Below are positions 1 to 7,292 of a DNA stretch of 41,426 nt, piece after piece. The notes beneath the pieces were generated by a model. That model saw only the letters and a list, made by a program, of their open reading frames with translations, was not told the origin of the DNA and made no database searches. The first letter of the stretch is position 1; the number at the start of each line of letters is the position of its first letter. Source of the DNA: Bacillota bacterium (lineage in GTDB: Bacteria; Bacillota; Sulfobacillia; RBS10-35; JAJYVN01); contig JAJYVV010000014.1 in assembly GCA_021791815.1 (NCBI GenBank), positions 1 to 41,426 on the forward strand. The letters run 5' to 3'. A program made the position numbers and the translations under genes.

Positions 1-4
1 CGGG

Positions 5-2074
5 TCAGGGCAGGCGCAGAAGCCCCTCGTACAGGACGGTCCACGACCCGTCGGCGGGGAACCCGGGAGCGGCTCCGGTCGACCCGTCCCAGCCCGCCGC
101 CATCATGGCCACGGCCAGCAGCAGGCCACCGTTGGCGGGAAGGTACACGGGCAGGTTCTCCCGCTGCCGGACGTGGCCGGCCGCGGACCAGCGGTTCTTC
201 GGCGTGTCCATGAGGAGGGCGTCGACCGCCAGGTTCCGTTCGCCGAGGCGCGCGGCGGTCATCGCGACCAGCGGGTAGTCCCATCCCCACGTGCGGTCCC
301 AGTCCCACGACGCCAGCACCCGCCGCAGGGTGCGGCGCATCGTCTCGGGGTCGGTGGCCGCGCCGGGGAGGAGGCCCAGGGCCCCCAGCATCGAGGGGTG
401 GTCGCGGGCCCGTTCCCCGTACGTCTCGGCCTCCGTCGTGCCGCCGTGGGCGAGGTACACGCCGCCGGCGGCCGGCAGCGGCGCGAGCCGCAGGCGGACA
501 TCGTCCCAATCGGCCCTCCGCCGCAGGCCGAGGCGCTCCCGCCACCGCTGGGCGATCTCGAGGCCGTGCCGCCAATACGAGAGTTCGAACGTGGGGTTCC
601 ACGTGGACCGCGGGGGATGGCACTCCTGGGCCGGGATCACCGGCGGGCCCAGGACGTAGCACGCCGCGCCGGCGTCGAAATGGGCGTAGGAGGCCATGAA
701 TTCCGCGGTGGCGTGCACGAGCGGGGCGAACCGGCGCAGCGTCGCGCGCGAGGGCCGGGCGCGATAGCACAGCTCCGCGAAGGCCAGGGGGTGCGGCTGC
801 TGCCAGATGAGGAGGGGGCCGACCGGGGACGGGCTCTCACGGCCGTCGGGGCCCGTCATCTTCGGCCAGCGGGCACCCGCGTAGCCCTGGGCGGCCGCGA
901 CGGACCGCGCCGCCCGGAGCACGGCGCGGTACCAGGGGATCGAGCGCCGCAGCAGGTGGGCGCGGTTCCACAGCGCGAAGTGCGCCGCGTGCCACCAGTG
1001 CATCTCGAGGTGGAACTTCCCGTACCAACTGTTGCACACGAGCCCCGTCTCCGCCGGGGGAAGCGAGCCCGCGCCATGCACCGCCGTCAGATACTGCGAC
1101 AGCACGACGCGCCGCTCCAGCTCCCCGGCGCGGGCGTCCCGGCTGCCCGCGAGCTCGACGGCGGCGCCGAGCAGCCAGAACCGGCGCCAGTGCGCGCGGC
1201 ACGCCGCCTCCACGGCCTCCACGGTCGGCACTTCGTCGGGTGGGCTGCCCGGACCGAAGGCGAGCGCGACCGCCAGCGCCTCCGCGCCCGCCCCCGCCGT
1301 CACCATGAACCGGTGCGGGCCGAGCCGAGCGACGGCGGCCCCCGGCGGGAGGACCAGGGTCACGCCGTAGCGGAACCCGTCCACGGCGCGGCGGACGGCC
1401 GCCCGCGTGCCGGCGGCCGTCCACCCGGTCCGGTGCCGGTGCGGGGCGGCCCAGTCCGCGCCCGAGATCCCCGGGGAGCCGTACGGAAAGGCCAGGACGA
1501 GACCGGCCTGGCCGCCACCTGCCAGGGGCGAGCGGACCCGGATCGCGAGGACGTCCCGCCGGGGATGGACGCACGTGCGCACCGCCACCGGCTGGCCCCG
1601 CACGCGGAAGCGGCTGTCCAGCAGCCCCGTCCACAGGTCGAGCTCCTGATCCACGCCGGTAAGGTCGCCGAGGGCGGCACCGCCGAGGTCGAGGCCGATG
1701 CGCCCCAGGTGCAGCCGGTGCGGATTCTCCCGCAGCCAGGCGTACGCCGCTTCCTGGCCCTCCGCGCCGGTGGGGTAGCCGACGTGCCGCCCGTGGGCGT
1801 CGTACTCGCGGAGCGCGAGCCCCGCCGGCGGCCGCCCGCCGCCCTCCGGGGGCGTGGTGTGCCAGCCCCACTGCGCCATCGTGCAGAGCGGGATCGCCGC
1901 GTACGCGCCGGGGAAGGTCTGGAGCCCCGTCACGTCGGCGGTGAACGCGAACTCGCCGTTGCCGACGGACAGCGGAGCCAGGGGGGCCGGCGCCCGGTGC
2001 CGCGGGTTGTGCCGGCGGACCAACGCCGTGCGGTCGATCCGCCCGAGCCCCCCGGCGGCGCCGTCCACGGCCAT
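5..2074 (-). CDS. Six-hairpin glycosidase-like protein
   Basis: Predicted glycoside hydrolase of the (alpha/alpha)6-barrel type; the substrate is unknown. The N-terminus carries a motif I associate with six-hairpin glycosidase-like proteins (ALVRRHNP, then SVGNGEFAFTADVTGLQTF). The C-terminal half is rich in aromatic and acidic residues typical of such barrels (WGWDYPLVAM, LPANGGLLLAVAMM). No signal peptide is visible, so it is probably cytoplasmic. The ATG at 2074 is preferred because GGAGG lies 6 bases upstream; an in-frame ATG at 2092 is the alternative, and the open frame continues upstream without good starts. The length is about 689 residues. The stop codon is at the very edge of the window. 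It sits 44 bases downstream of a small unknown gene and is probably cotranscribed with it. A second glycosidase, a GH29 fucosidase, lies at 28517-29962. The fold class is fairly sure; the family number and substrate are not. Confidence 0.75.
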   Translation of the reverse strand: MAVDGAAGGLGRIDRTALVRRHNPRHRAPAPLAPLSVGNGEFAFTADVTGLQTFPGAYAAIPLCTMAQWGWHTTPPEGGGRPPAGLALREYDAHGRHVGYPTGAEGQEAAYAWLRENPHRLHLGRIGLDLGGAALGDLTGVDQELDLWTGLLDSRFRVRGQPVAVRTCVHPRRDVLAIRVRSPLAGGGQAGLVLAFPYGSPGISGADWAAPHRHRTGWTAAGTRAAVRRAVDGFRYGVTLVLPPGAAVARLGPHRFMVTAGAGAEALAVALAFGPGSPPDEVPTVEAVEAACRAHWRRFWLLGAAVELAGSRDARAGELERRVVLSQYLTAVHGAGSLPPAETGLVCNSWYGKFHLEMHWWHAAHFALWNRAHLLRRSIPWYRAVLRAARSVAAAQGYAGARWPKMTGPDGRESPSPVGPLLIWQQPHPLAFAELCYRARPSRATLRRFAPLVHATAEFMASYAHFDAGAACYVLGPPVIPAQECHPPRSTWNPTFELSYWRHGLEIAQRWRERLGLRRRADWDDVRLRLAPLPAAGGVYLAHGGTTEAETYGERARDHPSMLGALGLLPGAATDPETMRRTLRRVLASWDWDRTWGWDYPLVAMTAARLGERNLAVDALLMDTPKNRWSAAGHVRQRENLPVYLPANGGLLLAVAMMAAGWDGSTGAAPGFPADGSWTVLYEGLLRLP

Positions 2075-2118
2075 GGCCCTCCTCCGCGCCATCCGCCCGC
2101 CGGCATGGGCCCTCGGCC

Positions 2119-2421
2119 CTATCCGCGCCCGGCGGCGGGTACGGAGCGGATGGCCTCGCGGCGCCCCGGCGCCGGGCCGGCCGCGGCCAGGTCCTGCAGG
2201 ACCGTCAGCGGCAGGTTGCGGGCGAGGACGCACGCGCAGGGGTCCCAGCCCTCCGGCGCCGTCACTGCCCGCGCCTCCCGGACGCCGGCGCTGAGCGCCG
2301 CCACGAGGGTGACCCGGTGGCGGGCACAGTACAGGCGGACCAAGTCACGGGCCGCCCCCGGCGGGGCCCCCGTGCCGGCGGGCACCACCGCGGGCCCGCG
2401 CGGCGCGACGGCATCGGCCAC
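2119..2421 (-). CDS. Small conserved-looking hypothetical protein
   Basis: A 100-residue protein of unknown function. It starts at ATG 2421 with GGTGAGG five bases upstream, and its third codon positions are almost all G or C, as in the surrounding real genes. The N-terminal 25 residues are Pro/Ala/Gly-rich. A helical middle segment (RDLVRLYCARHRVTLVAAL) is followed by a WDPCAC motif, so there are three cysteines in all. There is no signal peptide or membrane segment. It lies just upstream of the glycosidase gene on the same strand, which suggests an operon, and it is divergent from the metF riboswitch leader. I do not recognise a family. Confidence 0.55.
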   Translation of the reverse strand: MADAVAPRGPAVVPAGTGAPPGAARDLVRLYCARHRVTLVAALSAGVREARAVTAPEGWDPCACVLARNLPLTVLQDLAAAGPAPGRREAIRSVPAAGRG

Positions 2422-2513
2422 GGATCCTCACCGCGGGAACCTTACCCGCCATGGTGGGGCGGAATCTGTCGAAGGGTGCGGCCACGCGGAAGGGGAGGGG
2501 CGGGGCCCCGGGA

Positions 2514-2542
2514 TTGCGCCACACCGGCCCCTCCCGTATAGT
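2514..2542 (+). promoter_or_regulatory. Predicted sigma-A promoter of the methionine operon
   Basis: A -35 box TTGCGC (2514-2519) and a -10 box TATAGT (2537-2542) are separated by exactly 17 bases. They stand about 60 bases upstream of the SAM-I aptamer. TATAGT is one of the few AT-rich hexamers in this region. Transcription would start near 2549. The assignment rests on consensus match and position only. Confidence 0.6.
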
Positions 2543-2603
2543 CCGTGCTGGATCGACAACGGGTCGCGCGCCCCGCGGAGGGTGTGCGGTCCCACAGGGC
2601 TCT

Positions 2604-2709
2604 GTCTATCGAGAGCGGCGGAGGGACTGGCCCGATGAAGCCCGGCAACCGACCGGCGCGTCCGGAACGGTGCCAACTCCTGCAGGCCCCGGGGCCTGAG
2701 AGATAGGAG
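2604..2709 (+). promoter_or_regulatory. SAM-I riboswitch (S-box) aptamer
   Basis: The conserved S-box core is present in order: CTATC (2606-2610) opening helix P1, GAGAGCGGCGGAGGGACTGG, then CCCGATGAAGCCCGGCAACC (2631-2650), then ACGGTGCCAACTCC (2667-2680), and GAGAGATAG closing P1 (GATAG 2702-2706). These are the kink-turn, P2, P3/J3-4 and P4 signatures of the family, which binds S-adenosylmethionine. It lies upstream of metF and controls a complete methionine methyl-transfer operon, which is the expected regulon. Binding of SAM should switch the operon off through the terminator at 2750-2772. Confidence 0.95.
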
Positions 2710-2780
2710 AGGGCAAGGCCACACCGCCCATCGGCCTCGAGGCGGGGTCGCCCCCTTCTCCGCGAAGGGGGCTCCTGTCT
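2706..2780 (+). terminator. Riboswitch expression platform: terminator and antiterminator
   Basis: Terminator stem: 2750-2758 pairs with 2764-2772 (9 bp, 5-base loop), followed by TCCTGTCTT, a weak U-rich run. Antiterminator: GGAGAGGG (2706-2713), next to and slightly overlapping the 3' strand of P1, pairs over 8 bp with 2754-2761, which is the terminator's 5' arm and loop. The two structures exclude each other. The terminator's 3' arm also contains AAGGGGG, the likely ribosome binding site of metF (TTG at 2780). SAM-bound RNA should therefore both end transcription and hide the ribosome binding site. Confidence 0.8.
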
Positions 2781-3700
2781 TGGCCGATGCCGGCCCCGGC
2801 GTCCCGTCCCACCCCTCGCTCGCCGAACGGCTCGTCCGGCCGGGGCTGGTGGTCACCGCCGAACTCGACCCGCCGCGGGCGCCGGACCTCGCTCCGCTCC
2901 TCGAGCGGGCCGCGCGCTTCGCGCCGCACGTCGACGCGGTCAACGTGACCGACGGATCCCTCGCCCGCGTGCGCATGGCGGGTCTGTTCGCGGCGGTCGC
3001 CATCCGCCAGCGGACCGGCCTGGAGGTCGTCGCGCACCTCACGACGCGGGACCGCAACCGCATCGCCGTGCAGGCCGACCTGCTCGGCGCCGCGGCGTGG
3101 GGCCTGCGCACCGTCCTCGCCCTTTCCGGCGACCCGCCCGACCGGGGCGACGAGCCGGAGGCCAAAGCGGCCGGGGACGTCGACGCCGAGGGGCTCATCC
3201 GGCTCGTCGGTGCCCTCAACGGCGGTCGCACGGCGAGTGGCCGCGAGCTGGAGGGCGGCACCCACCTGTTGGTCGGCTGCGCCGCCAACCCGGGTGCGTC
3301 CGATCTGGAGAAGGAACTGGAGAAGCTGGCGCGCAGGGTCGAGGCCGGGGCGCGCTTCGTGCAGACCCAGCCCGTCTTCGACGCGGAGCGGGCGGTGCGG
3401 TTCGCCGAGGCGCAGCGCGCGATGGGCGTTCCCGTCCTGTACGGACTCCTTCCGCTGCGGGACGCCGAGCGCGCCCGGTACTTCAGCCGCATCCCGGGCA
3501 TGCAGGTGCCGGAGCCCATCATCCAGCGCCTCGAACGCGGCGGCCCCGACACGGGCCTGGAGATCCTGGCCGAGACGGCGCGGGCCCTGGCGCCGCACGC
3601 CCGGGGCATCCATCTCTTCCCCATGGGCAGCGCGCGGGCTGTGCGGACCGCGGCGGAGGCCGTCGCACCCTGGCGCGGGTCCACCGGGGGCGTGGGGTGA
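2780..3700 (+). CDS. metF: Methylenetetrahydrofolate reductase family protein (MetF)
   Basis: Cytoplasmic flavoprotein of the MTHFR family, which reduces 5,10-methylene-tetrahydrofolate to 5-methyl-tetrahydrofolate, the methyl donor for MetH. The 306-residue TIM barrel shows the family's opening strand VVTAELDPPRAPD, the DAVNVTD segment, LALSGDPPDRGDE, a GCAANPG motif and FVQTQPVFD. The length is usual for the bacterial enzyme. The start is TTG at 2780, with AAGGGGG eight bases upstream. That ribosome site lies inside the riboswitch terminator stem, so translation may also respond to SAM. The stop overlaps the GTG start of the next gene (GTGA), indicating translational coupling. Confidence 0.92.
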   Translation: MADAGPGVPSHPSLAERLVRPGLVVTAELDPPRAPDLAPLLERAARFAPHVDAVNVTDGSLARVRMAGLFAAVAIRQRTGLEVVAHLTTRDRNRIAVQADLLGAAAWGLRTVLALSGDPPDRGDEPEAKAAGDVDAEGLIRLVGALNGGRTASGRELEGGTHLLVGCAANPGASDLEKELEKLARRVEAGARFVQTQPVFDAERAVRFAEAQRAMGVPVLYGLLPLRDAERARYFSRIPGMQVPEPIIQRLERGGPDTGLEILAETARALAPHARGIHLFPMGSARAVRTAAEAVAPWRGSTGGVG

Positions 3701-4464
3701 GGCAGGTGGCCGCCGCGGCCGCTTCGAGCGAGGGCCTGGCGCGGGGGTTGGATCGCGAGGCGGTCCTGCGCGCCCTGGGTTACCGTCCGGGGCGCACGGT
3801 CGCGTCGGCGGCGGCCCTCGCCCGGGTGGAGGAGGGGATGGAGCAGGCCCGGGGCCTCCTCCATCCCCTCTGGCTGCGTGCCGAAGCCGACCTGGCCTGC
3901 GACGGCCCCGACGCCACCCTGCGCGTGCCGGACCTGGCCCTCTCGTGGCGGAGCCCCGCCCTGACGGCCGTGCTCGGCGGCGCCGAGCGGGTCACCATCT
4001 TCGCGGGCACGGTGGGCGCCGCCGTGGCCGAGGCGGCCCGCGCGGCGTTCAGCCGGGGCGAGTACGCGCGGGCGGTCGTGCTGGACGCCTGCGGCACGGC
4101 GGCGGTCCAGGCCCTCGCCGAGACGGCCCGCGCCGAGGCGGCGGCCGCCGCGCGCGCCCGCGGATACCGGGTGACCATCCCGTACAGCCCGGGATACGGC
4201 GATTGGGACGTCGCCGACACCGGTCCGCTGCTGCGGGCGGTCGAGGCGCGGCGCATCGGCATCCAGGTGAGCGACGCCCACTACCTCGTGCCGGAGAAGG
4301 CGATCTGCGGCGTCATGGGCTGGATCCGCGGCCTCGCCGAGCTTCCCCAGGCCAGCGGCTGCGCGATCTGCTTTCTGCCCGGCTGCCGCTACCGGAAGGC
4401 CCCGCCCATCGGGCAACCCGGCGTGCTGCTGCCGGCCGCGGGACGGGTGGTTGGGCCCGGGTAG
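3697..4464 (+). CDS. Stand-alone methionine synthase activation-domain protein
   Basis: A 255-residue protein resembling the C-terminal SAM-binding reactivation domain of cobalamin-dependent methionine synthase, here as a separate polypeptide. The key motif is IPYSPGYGDWDVAD followed by IGIQVSDAHYLVPEKAICGV, matching the family's SPGYGDW and 'IGI..T....MVP.KS' blocks. Near the C-terminus Cys222, Cys225 and Cys230 form CxxCx4C before RYRK, a feature I recall from free-standing versions in anaerobes. The GTG start at 3697 overlaps the metF stop by 4 bases. The downstream MetH ends after its B12 domain and lacks this module, so the two proteins probably work in trans: this one would bind SAM and remethylate cob(II)alamin after its reduction. 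A short perfect stem (4464-4481) follows the stop. Confidence 0.85.
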   Translation: MRQVAAAAASSEGLARGLDREAVLRALGYRPGRTVASAAALARVEEGMEQARGLLHPLWLRAEADLACDGPDATLRVPDLALSWRSPALTAVLGGAERVTIFAGTVGAAVAEAARAAFSRGEYARAVVLDACGTAAVQALAETARAEAAAAARARGYRVTIPYSPGYGDWDVADTGPLLRAVEARRIGIQVSDAHYLVPEKAICGVMGWIRGLAELPQASGCAICFLPGCRYRKAPPIGQPGVLLPAAGRVVGPG

Positions 4465-4558
4465 CCCCCGCGCGCGGGGGCCCGGGGGTCAAGCTCGGTC
4501 CGGGCCGCTCCCGCGCCACCCTGGGATCCCGTGACGGCCGGATGGGAGATGGTGATCC

Positions 4559-7264
4559 GTGTCGGAGCCCTTGCCCCTCACGCGCGCGCCACGGTGGAGC
4601 GCCCAGCCCCGCAACCCGCTGCCGCGCGCGCTCCGCCGCTTCTGGGACGGGACGATCCTCATCGCCGACGGCGCGATGGGCACCCAGGTCCAAGCCGCGG
4701 GGCTACCGGCCGGCGGCTGTCCCGAGGTCTGGAACATCGAGCAGCCGGAGGCCGTGCGGCGCATCCACGCGGCCTACATCGAGGCGGGCGCCCGCCTCAT
4801 CGAGACCAACACCTTCGGCGCGACCCGCCTGAAGATGGAAGCCTACGACATCGGCGACCGCGTCGCGGAGCACACCCGGGCCGCGGTCGAGATCGCCCTG
4901 GGCGCCGCGGGGGACCGGGCCGCCGTGGCGGTGTCGATCGGGCCGCTGGGCCACCTCGTGGAGCCCCTCGGCGAGATCGGGTTCGCGCGCGCCGAGGAGC
5001 TGTTCTTCGAGGAGGCCAGGGCTGCGGCCGAGGCGGGCGCGCAGCTGGCGATCATCGAGACGATGCTGGACCTGCAGGAGACCCGCGCCGCCATGTTCGC
5101 GTGCCGGGCCGCCGGCCTGGACATGATCGTGCAGCTCACCTTCAACCAGGACGGGCGCGCCTTCACCGGCACGGAGCCCGAGGCCGCCGTCGTGGTCCTG
5201 GAGGCGCTCGGCGCCGGCGTCATCGGCGCCAACTGCTCCCTCGGGCCCGAGGGCTTGAGGACCGTCGTGGAGCGGATGGCGCGGGTCGCCTCCGTGCCGA
5301 TCTCGGTGCAGGCCAACGCAGGGCTGCCGCGTCTCGAGGACGGGCGGACGGTGTTCCCCATGGGCGCGGAGGAATACGCCGCCTGGGGACCGCGCCTGGC
5401 GGACGCGGGCGCCTCCATCGTGGGCGGCTGCTGCGGCACCACGCCGGAGCACATCCGCCTCCTCGCGCGCTCCCTCGCGGGGCGGCGGCTCCCCGGCCTC
5501 GCCTTCCGGGACCCGCGCCTGCCGGCGCTGGCCCTGGCCAGCCGCATGAAGGCGCTGTTCTTCTTCGACGACCACCTCCCGGTCGTGATCGGCGAGCGGA
5601 TCAACCCCACCGGGCGCCGGAAGCTGAGCGCGGACATCCGCTCCGGCGCCATGGCGCTCGTGCGCCAGGAGGCGCGGGACCAGGTTGCGGCCGGCGCCCA
5701 GCTGCTCGACGTGAATTGCGGCGTGCCCTCGATCGACGAGGCGGCGGCGATGGCGCGGGCCGTGACGGTGGTGCAGGACGCGGTCGACGCCCCGCTCGTG
5801 GTCGACTCGCCCGGTCCCGACGTCCTGGAGGCGGGGATGCGCGCCTTCACCGGCCGGGTGCTGGTGAACTCGTTCTCGGGCGAGGAGGACCGCATCGAGC
5901 GCGTCCTGCCCGTCGCCGCGCGCTACGGGGCCGCGGTCCTCGGCCTGACGCTCGACGAGAAGGGCCTGCCCGAGACCGCGCAGGACCGCCTGCGCATCGC
6001 GCGGCGCCTGGTGCGGGAAGCCGAGAAGGTGGGCATCCCTCCCTACGATGTCGTCATCGACTGCCTCTGCCTCACGGCCGGCGCCCAGCAGGACGCGGCC
6101 CGCGAGACGCTGGAGGGCATCCGCCTGGTCAAGGCCGAGCTGGGCTGCGCGACGTCCCTCGGCATCAGCAACATCTCGTTCGGCCTGCCCTCCCGCACCT
6201 TCCTGAATGCCGTCTTCCTCACCATGGCCGTCCAGGCGGGCCTCGACATGGCCATCGTCAACCCGCTCGACCTGCGGCTCATGGACGCCGTCGCGGCCAC
6301 GCGCGTCTTCCGCTACCGCGATCGCGACAGCCGCGAATACATCCAGCGCATGAGCGGCCGGACCCTCGTGCACACGCTGGAAGAAGCGGAGGCCCTGCTC
6401 CGCAAGCAGCCCGGCGAGGGCGATGCCCCGCCCGCCGGGCCGACCCGTCCGGTCGCCGCTCCGCCGTCCGGAGGCCCCACCCCGCCCCCGGCCGGGCGGC
6501 CCGCCGGCCCCAGCCGTCCCCCCACGGCCGCGGCCCTGGCCCGCCAGCAGGCCCTCGCCGGCGCGATCCGGCAGCAGGGCCCCGACCCCGAGCGCATCCC
6601 GAAGGAGCAGCTGGCGAGGAAGCTGTATGACACCATCGTCGAAGGGGACAAGGACGGCATCGAGGCCCTGCTCGAGAAGGCCCTGCAGCGCGGCGACGAT
6701 CCCATCGCCATCCTCAACGACTCGCTGATCGTGGGGATGGAGGAGGTCGGGCGGCTGTTCGGCGACGGCACGTACTTCCTGCCGCAGCTCATGCTGTCGG
6801 CGGAGGCCATGAAGCGCGCGTTCAACCGCCTGAAGCCGGAGCTGCAGAAGCTGAAGGCCGGGCAGGCCGAGGTCGGCACGGTGGTTCTGGCCACCGTGCA
6901 GGGCGACATCCACGACATCGGGAAGAACATCTGCGCCGTGATGCTCGAGAATCACGGCTTTCGGGTCATCGACCTTGGGCGCAACGTGAAGAACGACCTG
7001 GTGGTGGCGACGGCCCGGGAGCAGAGGGCGGACGTCGTGGGGCTCTCCGCGCTGATGACGACGACGATGCCGCAGATGAAGCGGGTCATCGACATGTTCC
7101 GGTCCGAGGGGGCCGACATCCCGGTGATGATCGGCGGGGCGGCGACGACGCGGCATTTCGCCCGCGAGATCGGCGCCGCGGGGTACGGCAGGGACGCGCA
7201 GGAAGCGGTCGCCGAGGCAAAGCGCCTGGTGGCGGGCGCCCAGGCGAGGGACGCGGGAACCTAG
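4559..7264 (+). CDS. metH: Cobalamin-dependent methionine synthase lacking the activation domain (MetH)
   Basis: Transfers a methyl group from 5-methyl-tetrahydrofolate to homocysteine through methylcobalamin. Domains in order: homocysteine-binding barrel (about 25-320) with zinc ligands Cys226 (GANCS), Cys291 and Cys292 (GGCCGTT); pterin-binding barrel (about 340-600, opening GERINPTGRRKL); a Pro/Gly/Ala linker (about 620-665); B12 cap (about 675-765); and B12-binding Rossmann domain (about 770-895). The last has the DxHxxG motif GDIHDIGKN near residue 782, supplying the cobalt-ligand histidine. It stops at 901 residues, against about 1,200 for E. coli MetH, because the SAM-binding activation domain is absent. 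That domain is encoded separately upstream. The GTG start at 4559 is preceded by GGTGA. The next gene follows within 30 bases. Confidence 0.95.
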   Translation: MSEPLPLTRAPRWSAQPRNPLPRALRRFWDGTILIADGAMGTQVQAAGLPAGGCPEVWNIEQPEAVRRIHAAYIEAGARLIETNTFGATRLKMEAYDIGDRVAEHTRAAVEIALGAAGDRAAVAVSIGPLGHLVEPLGEIGFARAEELFFEEARAAAEAGAQLAIIETMLDLQETRAAMFACRAAGLDMIVQLTFNQDGRAFTGTEPEAAVVVLEALGAGVIGANCSLGPEGLRTVVERMARVASVPISVQANAGLPRLEDGRTVFPMGAEEYAAWGPRLADAGASIVGGCCGTTPEHIRLLARSLAGRRLPGLAFRDPRLPALALASRMKALFFFDDHLPVVIGERINPTGRRKLSADIRSGAMALVRQEARDQVAAGAQLLDVNCGVPSIDEAAAMARAVTVVQDAVDAPLVVDSPGPDVLEAGMRAFTGRVLVNSFSGEEDRIERVLPVAARYGAAVLGLTLDEKGLPETAQDRLRIARRLVREAEKVGIPPYDVVIDCLCLTAGAQQDAARETLEGIRLVKAELGCATSLGISNISFGLPSRTFLNAVFLTMAVQAGLDMAIVNPLDLRLMDAVAATRVFRYRDRDSREYIQRMSGRTLVHTLEEAEALLRKQPGEGDAPPAGPTRPVAAPPSGGPTPPPAGRPAGPSRPPTAAALARQQALAGAIRQQGPDPERIPKEQLARKLYDTIVEGDKDGIEALLEKALQRGDDPIAILNDSLIVGMEEVGRLFGDGTYFLPQLMLSAEAMKRAFNRLKPELQKLKAGQAEVGTVVLATVQGDIHDIGKNICAVMLENHGFRVIDLGRNVKNDLVVATAREQRADVVGLSALMTTTMPQMKRVIDMFRSEGADIPVMIGGAATTRHFAREIGAAGYGRDAQEAVAEAKRLVAGAQARDAGT

Positions 7265-7292
7265 CCCCGCCCGTACGAAGGAGCGTGGCCGG

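Noticed and set aside
173-2638. Plus-strand 821-codon frame over the glycosidase region
   Set aside because: Runs antisense to a gene with recognisable motifs and ends inside the SAM riboswitch; no ribosome site or domain.
4464-4481. Perfect hairpin GCCCCCG/CGGGGGC after the activation-domain gene
   Set aside because: It has no T-run and lies inside an operon that continues into metH, so it is not called a terminator; it may be chance in GC-rich DNA.
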